A stretch of DNA of 14,365 bases from an uncultured Lachnospiraceae bacterium (lineage in GTDB: Bacteria; Bacillota; Clostridia; Lachnospirales; Lachnospiraceae), in assembly GCA_910584115.1 (NCBI GenBank), contig CAJTYN010000068.1:1-14365 (forward strand). Reading direction: 5' to 3'. Positions 6,286 to 13,915 of this stretch are shown piece after piece. The notes under the pieces are model-generated. The model did no database searches, was not told the origin of the DNA, and worked only from the letters and a program-made list of their open reading frames with translations. A program made the position numbers and the translations under genes. Positions within the stretch are counted from its first letter, which is position 1, and each line of letters begins with the position of its first letter.

Positions 6286-7539
6286 ATGAAAAAAAATCCG
6301 ATCTTCCAGAATAAATGGTTTATCCTGCTGCTCTTGTCGGCCAGCGCGGGCCTGGTCTATCAGCTTCCGTATCTGCGCTATACATTTTATGATCCGATGC
6401 TGAATGCATTTGGATATTCCAACGCACAGTTGGGTACACTGATGAGCGCGTTCGGCATCGGTTCCTGTATCTGCTATATGCTGGGCGGCTTCCTGGCCGA
6501 CCGCTATCCCAGTAAATATCTGCTGTCTGTGGGACAGATCTTGACAGGTCTGGCCGGTTTCCTCTTCGCCGCTTATCCGCCGTACGGCGTGGCGCTGGGG
6601 ATCAGTTTCTTCTGGGCGTTCAGTACGTCCCTGATCTTTTGGCCCACGCTGATCAATCATGTGCGCGGCCTGGGAACGGCATCGGAGCAGGGACGTATGT
6701 ACGGCCTTTTGGAAGGGCTGCGGGGCATCCTCTCCACGGCCGCGGGCCTGGTGCTGGTGGCGGTCTTCAACCATTATGCGGCCGAGGCGATGGGACTGCG
6801 GATGGTCATCATCATCTACGCCGTCATCAATATCCTGCTGGGGATCGCCTGCTTTATCCTGATCCCTTATGAGAAAAAAGAGATGATCGGCGAAGACGGG
6901 GAGAAGATCTCGGTGGTGAAAAATTTTATCACGGCCCTGAAGATGCCCCAGGCCTGGCTGGTGACGATCGCGATCTTCTGTACGATGACCTGTTTTATCT
7001 GTCTGGGGTATCTGACCCCGTATCTGACGGGCGTCATGGGGGCTACGGTGGCATTTGCCGCCACGATCGGTACGATCCGGACCTGGGGCCTGCAGGTGGT
7101 GGGTGGCACGGCGGGCGGATTTATCGCGGATAAGATCCGTTCCAGCTCGCTGACCATGACCTGCGCGTTCGTGATCATCGGTGTGGGATTTGGCGTGATG
7201 GCCGTGCTCCCGGCCTCTTCGAGTCTGCTGATCCTGGCGACGATCCTCATGTTCGCATTTGGGATCGCGATCTATATCAACAGGGGCGTCTATTTTGCCA
7301 CGCTGACAGAGGCCGGCGTGCCCGCGTCGATGAACGGTGTGGTAGTGGGATTTGCCTCCGCGGTTGGTTTTCTGCCGGATGCGTTCATGTACACCGTGAT
7401 CGGGAACTGGCTGGACTCCAATGACGCCGCTACGGGATACCGCATGGTCTTCATCTGCGGCTGTGTCAGTGCGGTGGCCGGTTTCATCGCCTCCTTCCTG
7501 ATGTTCAGAAATTCCAGGAAGAAAGCGGCGGAGGTGTAA
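6286..7539 (+). CDS. MFS transporter
   Basis: A 417-residue major facilitator protein with about 12 membrane segments. The loop after the second helix carries the MFS motif A variant GGFLADRYPSKYL (from residue 67), and a charged central loop follows the sixth helix (about residues 197-215, YEKKEMIGEDGEK). The ATG at 6286 is chosen over in-frame upstream codons because AAGGAG (6275-6280) lies 5 nt before it and the sigma-54 start is near 6233. It is the first gene of a two-gene operon, 4 nt from the BCCT gene. It is co-controlled with an MttB-like methyltransferase, so it may import the methylated amine or export a demethylated product. This is inference; the family alone does not give the substrate. 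Confidence 0.88.
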   Translation: MKKNPIFQNKWFILLLLSASAGLVYQLPYLRYTFYDPMLNAFGYSNAQLGTLMSAFGIGSCICYMLGGFLADRYPSKYLLSVGQILTGLAGFLFAAYPPYGVALGISFFWAFSTSLIFWPTLINHVRGLGTASEQGRMYGLLEGLRGILSTAAGLVLVAVFNHYAAEAMGLRMVIIIYAVINILLGIACFILIPYEKKEMIGEDGEKISVVKNFITALKMPQAWLVTIAIFCTMTCFICLGYLTPYLTGVMGATVAFAATIGTIRTWGLQVVGGTAGGFIADKIRSSSLTMTCAFVIIGVGFGVMAVLPASSSLLILATILMFAFGIAIYINRGVYFATLTEAGVPASMNGVVVGFASAVGFLPDAFMYTVIGNWLDSNDAATGYRMVFICGCVSAVAGFIASFLMFRNSRKKAAEV

Positions 7540-7543
7540 GAAA

Positions 7544-9118
7544 ATGGGGGAAAAGAGAGAGAGTATCACAAAGCTCTTGAACGGACGGGTATTCTGGCTC
7601 CCGGCGGTCCTCACGCTGATCGTGGTCGTCTGGGGATTTGCCGCCCCCGCATCCTTTGCCAGCGCGGCGAACGCGGGGCTTGCCTGGGTGCTCGAGAATT
7701 TCAACTGGTTTTTGGTCCCGCTGACGTTTGGCGCGGTGCTGTTCTGTCTGTGGAGCGCGTTCAGCAGATACGGGAAGATCCGTCTGGGCGGAGAGGATGC
7801 GCAGCCGAAAGTGAAGACGGTGACCTGGTTCGCCATATCCCTGTGCTCGGGCATGGGGATCGGGATCACATATTTCGCTACGTACCAGCCCTTAGAACTC
7901 TTCTATAACCCGCCGGCGTTTTTGGAAAATGTAATGGCGGGCAGCGAGGAGGCGCTGACTTATGCCATGCGTTTCAGTTTTCTTGAGTGGGGTTTCCATC
8001 CGTATGCGCTCTACACCTGTTTCGGGATCGTCATCGCGTTCATGTTCTACAACGGCAAGCGGCGTTACCGGGTGAGCGACGGACTGTACCCGCTGCTGGG
8101 TGATAGAGTGGACGGGATTGTGGGCGACCTGCTGGACTGTTTCGCGATCTTCGTGATCATCGGCGGCCTGGGCGCGTCCGCCGGGACCGCGATCATGCAG
8201 GTGGGTCAGGGCTGCCAGCATCTGTTCGGCGTGGGAAACGGATTGGGCGGCTGGCTGGTGCTGACGGTCATCCTGGCCGCCGTCTATATCCTGGGCAGCG
8301 CCACGGGCATCCATAAATGGCTGTCCTGGTTCGGGAACGCCAATCTGTATCTGTATGTGATCATGATGGTCTTCGCTCTGTTCGCGATCGACGGCGTGGG
8401 CGTGCTGGAAGTGCTGTTCAGCAGCATCGGCGACTATATCCAGAATTTTATCGGGACGTCCCTTTATCTGGAACCGCTGGCCGGGACCGGCTGGGTGGGG
8501 GCGAATAACACCTTCTTCTTTACTTGGTGGATGGTCTTCGCGCCCTTTACGGGATTGTTCCTGATCAAGCTGGCGTATGGCCGCACATTACGGGAGTTCG
8601 TGCTGGTCAATATGATCGTCCCGGCGATCTTCGTGCTGGTCTGGTTCTCTGTTTTTGGCGGCGGCGCGATCCTATGGGATACTGAGAACGGCGGAGCGAT
8701 CTACGCGACGATCCAGGAGATGGGGCCGTCTATGGCCTGGTATGCGCTGTTCGACCAGCTCCCGCTCTCGAAGGTCACGAATGTTGTCGCGTGGATCATC
8801 GTCACGATCTCATTTGTGACTCTGGCGGAGTCCCTGACCATGTCCCTGGCATCCATGTCCTGCAAAGGATATGCGGATACTACGGGGGAGACGCAGCCGC
8901 CGAAGATCCTGTGCGTCTTCTGGGGTGTGCTGATCGCGGCAGTCTCCTATATGCTGCTGTATTCGGGCGGACGGGATGCCATCGAGACGGTGGTGGTGAT
9001 CTGCGGACTGCCTACGGGTGTATTTATGCTGGCGATGATGCTCTCCCATATAAAAGCCATGCGCCACTGTGAGAAATACGATCTTTCAAAAGATCCCACC
9101 AGGTTAGATCGGGAGTGA
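7544..9118 (+). CDS. BCCT-family (betaine/carnitine/choline) transporter, divergent
   Basis: A 524-residue, roughly 12-helix protein. BCCT hallmarks are the glycine-rich helix CSGMGIGI (103-108) and the stretch TFFFTWWMVFAPFTGLF followed by GRTLREF (WW at 328-329). BCCT proteins carry compounds with a quaternary ammonium group. Some sites differ from typical members. The usual FWGVAEP after the glycine-rich helix is YFATYQP here (110-116). In the Trp-rich signature two Trp are kept, but the third position (usually WISWSP) is Phe332. This suggests an unusual substrate or coupling mode. The start at 7544 follows GGAGG (7530-7534), which overlaps the end of the MFS gene. It is the last gene of the sigma-54 operon. 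It stops 8 bp from the convergent kinase, with no visible terminator. Confidence 0.92.
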   Translation: MGEKRESITKLLNGRVFWLPAVLTLIVVVWGFAAPASFASAANAGLAWVLENFNWFLVPLTFGAVLFCLWSAFSRYGKIRLGGEDAQPKVKTVTWFAISLCSGMGIGITYFATYQPLELFYNPPAFLENVMAGSEEALTYAMRFSFLEWGFHPYALYTCFGIVIAFMFYNGKRRYRVSDGLYPLLGDRVDGIVGDLLDCFAIFVIIGGLGASAGTAIMQVGQGCQHLFGVGNGLGGWLVLTVILAAVYILGSATGIHKWLSWFGNANLYLYVIMMVFALFAIDGVGVLEVLFSSIGDYIQNFIGTSLYLEPLAGTGWVGANNTFFFTWWMVFAPFTGLFLIKLAYGRTLREFVLVNMIVPAIFVLVWFSVFGGGAILWDTENGGAIYATIQEMGPSMAWYALFDQLPLSKVTNVVAWIIVTISFVTLAESLTMSLASMSCKGYADTTGETQPPKILCVFWGVLIAAVSYMLLYSGGRDAIETVVVICGLPTGVFMLAMMLSHIKAMRHCEKYDLSKDPTRLDRE

Positions 9119-9126
9119 GATCGTAC

Positions 9127-11292
9127 CTATCGCTCTGTCTTCCGGGCGGAGCTTTCCAGTTTCTTCAATAACATGTCGATATCGATCGGTTTCGTCAGGA
9201 AATCGTCCATGCCGCTCTCAAGGGCCAGCGTCCTGTCTTCCTGGAAAGTATTGGCGGTGCAGGCGTAGATCGTGACGGAACCGGCGTCTGCCCGGTCCAG
9301 TGCGCGGATCTTCCGGGCGGCTGTGCAGCCGTCCATGACGGGCATCTCCATATCCATCATGACGATATCGAACGCGTAGGGTTCTGAGTCCTCGAAGATC
9401 TCCAGGGCTTCCTGGCCGTTGGCGGCATGGACGGCTTCGAACCCTTCCATCTCCAGGATCTCCATCAGGATCTCCGCGTTCAGTTCCACATCTTCGGCGA
9501 CCAGGATCCTGATCGGACTGCCGTCGGCGTGTGCGGCCGGCGGGGCCGCAGAAGGGCTGCCCTTATCTTGGGGCGTTTCCTTTAGGTGTTCGGGGATCTC
9601 TCTGACGATCGCGGAAGGGATCCGGACGGTGAAAGTGCTCCCCACGTCTAGTTCACTCTCCACAGTGATGTCGCCGCCCATAGCGTCTGTCAGCAGCTTG
9701 CTGATCGCCATGCCCAGCCCCGTCCCTTTGACGTGTTTCGTATTCCTGTTCTGTTCCTGGCTGAACGTATCGAAGATCTGTCCTAAATATTCCCGGGACA
9801 TGCCGATCCCCGTATCCTCGCATTGATAGATGGTGTCCACATGTTCATCGTCGATCCGCTCCTGGCGGACCGAGAAGCGGATATATTTGCCTTTTGGGGT
9901 GAATTTCGCGGCGTTGCCGACGATGTTCATCAAGATCTGTTTGATGCGGGTGGCGTCTCCCATGATGCAGGGTTCGACGATCTCTTTTTCCACGATGAAC
10001 TCTACGCCCCGGCTCTTGATATTGTCGGTCTGCATGGCGGCGACCTCATCGACCAGGGCATCCACCAGCAGGGGTTCGCGGATGAGGTCCACTTTACCCG
10101 CCTGGAGCTTGGACATATCCAGGATGTCGTTGACCAGGGAGAGGAGGTATCTGGCCGTGCTGTGAGATTTTTTTAGCCATTCTTTGATCTGGGGCTTCTG
10201 GCTTTCGTTGTCGATGTTGGCCATGATCAGATGGTTCATGCCGATCAGGCCGTTTAAAGGCGTGCGGATCTCATGGCTCATATTGGAGAGAAATTCCTTC
10301 TGCGACCGCGCTTTTTCCGTACTGCGGATCGACTGGCTCTGGGAACGCATGACCAGCAGCAGCATCGTGACCACGGTCAGCATACTGATCAGCAGCATGG
10401 AGATGCTCAAGGTGACGAAAGTCTTGCTCTGTTCCGTGAAGACGGCTTCATTCACGGACATGATGAAATACAGGTCCATGTCGCCTTTAAAGGGCAGGAA
10501 ATAGAACAGTTCCTTGCCGTCCCCGTCATCGTGGGAATGGTAAAACCCGAAGACCTCAGAATCGTTCAATTTTTCGGCCACTTCCTCGTTGGTCAGTTCG
10601 GGATCGTCGGATTCCGAGAGATGGACGAAGAGATTGTTCTGGTCGTTTTCGTAGACTTTTTTGTTGATGTCCACGATGTAATTCCCATTCCGATCGATGA
10701 GGGCGCTGTGGCCGCGGCTCTGGCCGTCCTTTATGAAACTGTCGATGACCATATTGTCCTGGATCGCGGAGGTATCGCTGATCCCGATCAGGGCGGAGAG
10801 GGCCGTCCCGTCGGTGAGGCGGTCGTCGATGCGGATGCCATAGAAGATCGTATCCCGGCCGGCCCGGGCGACGACCTTCTCCTTCCCGTTGGCAAAATAC
10901 GGGCGCAGGTCAGGCATCTGGTCCGCCGTGCCGTCGCCGGGGCGGTATGTAGTGTGGGTGTCCGTGTAGATCGTCCCGTCCTCCGTCAGGAGATAGATAT
11001 GGGAAAAACTGCTGGTGGCGCATTCCAGTCCTATGTCCGCCTCAACGTCCCCGATGGTCCCGGGGCCGTCGTACAGCAGGCGTTCATGGATCTCCGAGAG
11101 GTCCTCCCAGCAGATCTCGATATAGGTCTGGATCGTTGCCCGATCATGCTCTGCGATCTCGCTGATCGACTGGATGGTATTATCTGAGATGGTCTGATCC
11201 AACTGTCTGATATAAAGAAATGTGACACAACTGATGATCACCAAGGCAGAGATGATCAGCAGACAATAAAAAAAACGATGATCTTTTTTCAA
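9127..11292 (-). CDS. Membrane hybrid sensor histidine kinase with C-terminal receiver domain
   Basis: A 721-residue protein. The first membrane helix is about residues 8-27 and the second about 291-314, enclosing an extracytoplasmic region of about 260 residues, probably a dCache-type sensor (TIYTDTHTTY, RPYFANG). The kinase core has an H-box SNMSHEIRTPLNG with His340, N-box NIVGNAAKFTP, G1 DTGIGM and G2 KGTGLGMAI. A linker leads to a receiver domain (about 590-715) with phospho-acceptor Asp647 (VMMDMEMP) and a conserved LTKP lysine. There is no Hpt or DNA-binding domain, and no cognate partner gene in the window. The likely start is TTG (11290-11292), with AAGGGG at 11303-11308 on the minus strand, 10 nt upstream. 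It is convergent with the BCCT gene. The ligand is unknown. Confidence 0.9.
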   Translation of the reverse strand: MKKDHRFFYCLLIISALVIISCVTFLYIRQLDQTISDNTIQSISEIAEHDRATIQTYIEICWEDLSEIHERLLYDGPGTIGDVEADIGLECATSSFSHIYLLTEDGTIYTDTHTTYRPGDGTADQMPDLRPYFANGKEKVVARAGRDTIFYGIRIDDRLTDGTALSALIGISDTSAIQDNMVIDSFIKDGQSRGHSALIDRNGNYIVDINKKVYENDQNNLFVHLSESDDPELTNEEVAEKLNDSEVFGFYHSHDDGDGKELFYFLPFKGDMDLYFIMSVNEAVFTEQSKTFVTLSISMLLISMLTVVTMLLLVMRSQSQSIRSTEKARSQKEFLSNMSHEIRTPLNGLIGMNHLIMANIDNESQKPQIKEWLKKSHSTARYLLSLVNDILDMSKLQAGKVDLIREPLLVDALVDEVAAMQTDNIKSRGVEFIVEKEIVEPCIMGDATRIKQILMNIVGNAAKFTPKGKYIRFSVRQERIDDEHVDTIYQCEDTGIGMSREYLGQIFDTFSQEQNRNTKHVKGTGLGMAISKLLTDAMGGDITVESELDVGSTFTVRIPSAIVREIPEHLKETPQDKGSPSAAPPAAHADGSPIRILVAEDVELNAEILMEILEMEGFEAVHAANGQEALEIFEDSEPYAFDIVMMDMEMPVMDGCTAARKIRALDRADAGSVTIYACTANTFQEDRTLALESGMDDFLTKPIDIDMLLKKLESSARKTER

Positions 11293-11359
11293 TGTTTTTG
11301 CACCCCTTGTTCTTTATCTATATCATTTTGGCGCCTGCTCTCACATAGCGTTTTAAGAT

Positions 11360-11368
11360 ATTATAACA
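11360..11368 (-). promoter_or_regulatory. Extended -10 promoter of the histidine kinase gene
   Basis: On the minus strand TGT directly precedes a perfect TATAAT (11360-11365). No convincing -35 box is seen 16-18 bp upstream, which is usual for extended -10 promoters. The predicted start near 11353 gives a leader of about 60 nt. Confidence 0.5.
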
Positions 11369-11419
11369 CAAAATAAAGGGCAGGGGTAGACCATGTGAAG
11401 ATCATGTGCCGGTGAAGGA

Positions 11420-11905
11420 TCATTTTTGGAATAAGAGGTTCTTGTATTTCCAGAGGGCCGCATACAGGACCATCCCGAACACACCGCAGGAGACGATCTC
11501 GCCGGCGCCGACGGTCAGCATCATGAACGGGATCGGCAGCGGCACGCCGTATCCATAGTGGAGCACGAACGGCACGACGACCGTGTTGGCGATGATCGGG
11601 GGCAGGGGGGCGAACAGGCGGTTCCTGTCGCGGAGCCGGTATGTAAAGAAGGCTCCGATCAGAGTGGCCAGGCTCCCGAAGATGATATCGGGGAGGATCG
11701 CGCCTCCTAGGATATTGCCGATGAAACAGCCGATGAACAGTCCTGGGACTGCGGCTGGGGTGAATACGGGGAGGATCGTGAGCGCTTCAGAGATCCTGAT
11801 CTGGACTTCACCGAAGGAAAACGGTGCGAATGCGTACGTGAGCGCCACGTAGATGGCAGCGATCATAGCTGCCTGTGTCATAAAGACAGTGCGTTGATCT
11901 TTCAT
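11420..11905 (-). CDS. queT: QueT-type queuosine-precursor ECF transporter S component
   Basis: A small (161 residues), very hydrophobic protein with about five or six membrane segments. It opens with FMTQAAMIAAIYVALTYAFAPFSFGEVQIRISEAL, and the EVQIRISEAL stretch is typical of QueT. QueT is the substrate-binding S component that works with a shared EcfA/A'/T energy module, encoded elsewhere, to import preQ1 or related queuosine precursors. The start at 11905 is chosen because AAGGAG (11915-11920, minus strand) precedes it by 9 nt; the longer frame upstream would read through the riboswitch. The leader fits a preQ1-I aptamer, which independently supports the assignment. Divergent from the flavodoxin operon. 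Confidence 0.88.
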   Translation of the reverse strand: MKDQRTVFMTQAAMIAAIYVALTYAFAPFSFGEVQIRISEALTILPVFTPAAVPGLFIGCFIGNILGGAILPDIIFGSLATLIGAFFTYRLRDRNRLFAPLPPIIANTVVVPFVLHYGYGVPLPIPFMMLTVGAGEIVSCGVFGMVLYAALWKYKNLLFQK

Positions 11906-11914
11906 TATCTTACT

Positions 11915-11957
11915 CTCCTTTAGTTTTGTTTTACGAGTGGAAGGTCTCGAACACTCG
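11915..11957 (-). promoter_or_regulatory. preQ1-I-like riboswitch upstream of queT
   Basis: On the minus strand stem P1 CGAGTG (11952-11957) pairs perfectly with CACTCG (11934-11939) around a 12-nt loop, TTCGAGACCTTC. The A-rich tail TAAAACAAAACTA runs straight into the AAGGAG ribosome site. Stem, UUC-x-AG loop, C before the closing strand and AAAACUAA tail follow the preQ1-I layout. The overlap with the ribosome site suggests control of translation. Identified by eye, without a covariance model. Confidence 0.72.
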
Positions 11958-11968
11958 GTACAACGGAT

Positions 11969-11997
11969 ATGATAGCACACAAGGGCGTGAAAGACAA
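11969..11997 (-). promoter_or_regulatory. Promoter of queT
   Basis: On the minus strand TTGTCT (11992-11997) and TATCAT (11969-11974) are 17 bp apart, with a TG extension before the -10. Predicted start is about 11962, only a few bases before the riboswitch stem. Confidence 0.55.
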
Positions 11998-12010
11998 GAG
12001 AAAGAAAAGA

Positions 12011-12039
12011 TCGACATCATCCCCAAACAGATATATAAT
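12011..12039 (+). promoter_or_regulatory. Promoter of the flavodoxin operon
   Basis: TCGACA (12011-12016) and TATAAT (12034-12039) are 17 bp apart: one mismatch at -35 and a perfect -10. Predicted start is near 12046, about 43 nt before the ATG. It is back to back with the queT promoter, with 13 bp between the two -35 boxes. Confidence 0.65.
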
Positions 12040-12088
12040 GATCCTGACACGATATCATCATAAAAAAGATCTAAAGGAGGTCACAGTG

Positions 12089-12562
12089 ATGAGCAAAAAG
12101 TTAGTAGCATATTTCAGCGCCAGCGGCGTGACTGCAAAGGCAGCGAAGACATTGGCGGAGGCGGGGAGCGCCGATCTGTATGAGATCAGACCGCAGGTCC
12201 CCTATACGCAGGCGGATCTAAACTGGATGGATAAGAAGAGCCGCAGCACCCTGGAGATGAACGACCCGTCCGCCCGTCCGTCCCTCGCGGACACATCTGC
12301 GGACATCGCGGGACACGACGTGATCTTCGTGGGTTTCCCGGTGTGGTGGTACACGGCGCCGTCCATCATCAAGACATTCCTGGAGGCATACGACATGAGC
12401 GGGAAAGTGATCGTACCCTTCGCCACCTCCGGAGGCAGCCCGCTGGGAAAAACATCGCAGGACCTGCAGGCAGTCGTACCCGCGGCGACGGTCAAGGAAG
12501 GACGGCTCCTGAAAGGGCAGCTCGACGCGGCGGATCTTAAAGAATGGATGGAGAGCTTTTGA
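12089..12562 (+). CDS. Flavodoxin-family FMN protein
   Basis: A 157-residue soluble protein with a flavodoxin-like fold. The N-terminal strand and phosphate loop read KLVAYFSASGVTAKAAKTLAE, a variant of the T/SxTGxT FMN loop. A later block VGFPVWWYTAPSIIKTFLEAYD is typical of the family that uses flavodoxin as an oxidoreductase or electron carrier. The start at 12089 follows AAAGGAGG (12073-12080) by 8 nt; a GTG one codon earlier is possible but less likely. It is the first gene of a tight three-gene operon, with its stop overlapping the probable start of the next gene and a flavin-reductase-like protein third. The electron partner is unknown. Confidence 0.88.
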   Translation: MSKKLVAYFSASGVTAKAAKTLAEAGSADLYEIRPQVPYTQADLNWMDKKSRSTLEMNDPSARPSLADTSADIAGHDVIFVGFPVWWYTAPSIIKTFLEAYDMSGKVIVPFATSGGSPLGKTSQDLQAVVPAATVKEGRLLKGQLDAADLKEWMESF

Positions 12563-13026
12563 AGAACAAGACAAATGTGATGCGCGTGCTGGATACGGGG
12601 AAGATCGCCTATGCCAGTCACGCGTATGAGCCGGATGCCACCATGAGCGGGGAGCAGATCGCGGCCCTTTTAGGCGAAGATCCGGATAGGGTGTTCAAGA
12701 CCCTCGTCACTCAGGGAAAGTCGGGCCGGCATTATGTCTTCGTGGTCCCTGTGGGAGCGGAGCTGAATCTGAAAAAAGCGGCGAAGGCGGCGGGCGAGAA
12801 AGCCATCGGCATGATCAGGCAAAAAGAGCTGCTCCCGCTGACCGGTTATGTCCACGGAGGCTGTTCCCCGATCGGGATGAAAAAGCAGTTCCCCACATTT
12901 ATCCACGAGACGGCGCAGCGATATGAAAAGATGTTCGTAAGCGCCGGAAAAGTCGGCCTGCAGATCGAACTGGCGCCCAAAGACCTGGCGGCCGCCGCAG
13001 GCTGCGGCTTTGCGGACATCATTTAA
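12559..13026 (+). CDS. ybaK: YbaK-family Cys-tRNA(Pro) deacylase
   Basis: A 155-residue protein of the YbaK/ProX editing family, which hydrolyses cysteine from mischarged tRNA(Pro) in the cytoplasm. Family marks are the N-terminal KTNVMRVLD, the catalytic-site lysine in VFKTLV (Lys47 with this start) and the GGCSPIGMKK block. I place the start at TTG 12559: it gives the usual N-terminus, overlaps the flavodoxin stop as TTGA, and has GGAG 5 nt upstream inside the previous gene. An ATG at 12544 would add five residues and has no clear ribosome site; an ATG at 12580 would cut into the conserved N-terminus. Translation is probably coupled to flavodoxin. Nothing links tRNA editing mechanistically to its flavoprotein neighbours. 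Confidence 0.9.
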   Translation: MKNKTNVMRVLDTGKIAYASHAYEPDATMSGEQIAALLGEDPDRVFKTLVTQGKSGRHYVFVVPVGAELNLKKAAKAAGEKAIGMIRQKELLPLTGYVHGGCSPIGMKKQFPTFIHETAQRYEKMFVSAGKVGLQIELAPKDLAAAAGCGFADII

Positions 13027-13044
13027 GGAAATAGGAGGTATGTG

Positions 13045-13578
13045 ATGAAAGAAAAGATCGATTTTACAGCGTATGCACAGAAGATCACGGAGGCGCTGCC
13101 GCGGGGCATCCTCCTCAATACGAACGGCGATAAGTTCAACGCGATGGTCATCGGCTGGGGCGCGCTGGGGACCGTCTGGGGACTCCCCGCATTTACGGTC
13201 TATGTCCGGGAGCACAGATATACGAAAGCCCAGTTGGACAGAACGGGAGAATTTACCATCAGCATCCCCCTGGAAAAGCCGGACCCGAAGATCACGAAGG
13301 TCTGCGGCCAGCTCTCCGGGAAGGATGTGGATAAAGCGGCCCAGGCCCCTCTGACGCTGGAAGAACCTGCGGCAAACAGCACGCCGGGCGTCCGGGAATA
13401 CCCGCTGACGCTGGAGTGCAAGATCCTCTACGCACAGGAGCAGGAACTCTCCCGGATCCCGGAAGACATCCGCGCGAAGATGTACCCGCAGGACATCGAC
13501 GGATCGGCCACAGGAGCCAACAAAGATCCGCATACGGCCTATATCGGCCAGATCGTGGACGCCTATATCATCAGATAA
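13045..13578 (+). CDS. Flavin-reductase-like domain protein (FMN-binding)
   Basis: A 177-residue protein of the flavin reductase-like (DIM6/NTAB) split-barrel family. The core reads MVIGWGALGTVWGLPAFTVYVREHRYTKAQL, followed by GEFTISIP, the usual FMN-binding region. Many clostridial members are annotated only as flavoproteins with unknown substrates, so NAD(P)H:flavin reductase activity is plausible but not shown. The ATG at 13045 is 6 nt from AGGAGG (13033-13038); a GTG at 13042 would be too close to it. It lies 18 nt after ybaK and shares the operon with flavodoxin, with which it may exchange electrons or flavin. It ends 10 bp from the convergent azlD gene, with no strong terminator between. 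Confidence 0.85.
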   Translation: MKEKIDFTAYAQKITEALPRGILLNTNGDKFNAMVIGWGALGTVWGLPAFTVYVREHRYTKAQLDRTGEFTISIPLEKPDPKITKVCGQLSGKDVDKAAQAPLTLEEPAANSTPGVREYPLTLECKILYAQEQELSRIPEDIRAKMYPQDIDGSATGANKDPHTAYIGQIVDAYIIR

Positions 13579-13588
13579 GGCAGCGGCC

Positions 13589-13915
13589 TCACAAGATGAA
13601 CTGCACCAGCAGCATATAGCACAGCGTCCCGCCCGCGATGGATAAGAGCATCTGCCGTCTCCACAGATGGAGCACGATCACCAGGGCGATCGACACCGCC
13701 TCCGGGATGCCGTGGCTGCCGGAAAAAACGCTCACGTTCTTCAGGCAGTAGACCACCAGCAGGCCGAATACGGCAGGGGGCAGGACCTTTCCCAGATACT
13801 GGATGTACTTAGGCGTCGGTTTCCCGGCGGGGAACAGCAGGAAGGGCAGAAAACGCGTGAGCACCGTTCCCAGGACCACCATGCTGATGGTGATGAGTCT
13901 CTGAAAAAATGTCAT
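13589..13915 (-). CDS. azlD: AzlD-family branched-chain amino-acid transport protein
   Basis: A 108-residue protein with about three or four membrane helices, the usual AzlD size. Its pattern (TRFLPFLLFPAG, then PKYIQYLGKVLPPAVFGLLVVYCLK) is typical of AzlD, the small partner of AzlC. The pair exports branched-chain amino acids and analogues such as azaleucine. The start at 13915 overlaps the azlC stop as ATGA, and AAGGAG (13926-13931, minus strand) precedes it by 10 nt, so the two are translationally coupled. Confidence 0.9.
   Translation of the reverse strand: MTFFQRLITISMVVLGTVLTRFLPFLLFPAGKPTPKYIQYLGKVLPPAVFGLLVVYCLKNVSVFSGSHGIPEAVSIALVIVLHLWRRQMLLSIAGGTLCYMLLVQFIL

Noticed and set aside
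7104..7119. TGGCACG inside the MFS gene, resembling a -24 box
   Set aside because: The -12 position lacks GC at the correct spacing, and no gene begins downstream.
6232..7869. Long open frame on the minus strand (about 545 codons) opposite the MFS and BCCT genes
   Set aside because: The translation is rich in His, Arg, Gln and Asp with no domain-like pattern. It is the mirror of two clear membrane-protein genes with good ribosome sites.
10273..11187. Open frame on the plus strand (about 304 codons) opposite the histidine kinase
   Set aside because: The opposite strand encodes an unmistakable kinase sensor region; no ribosome site or recognisable family supports this frame.
11391..11425. Repeated GATCAT near the queT stop, considered as a terminator
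   Set aside because: The copies are short and self-complementary, with no strong stem and T run; no convincing queT terminator is seen.
13561..13588. Possible hairpin between the flavin-reductase-like gene and azlD
   Set aside because: GCCT/AGGC pairs for only four bases before mismatches and has no T run.
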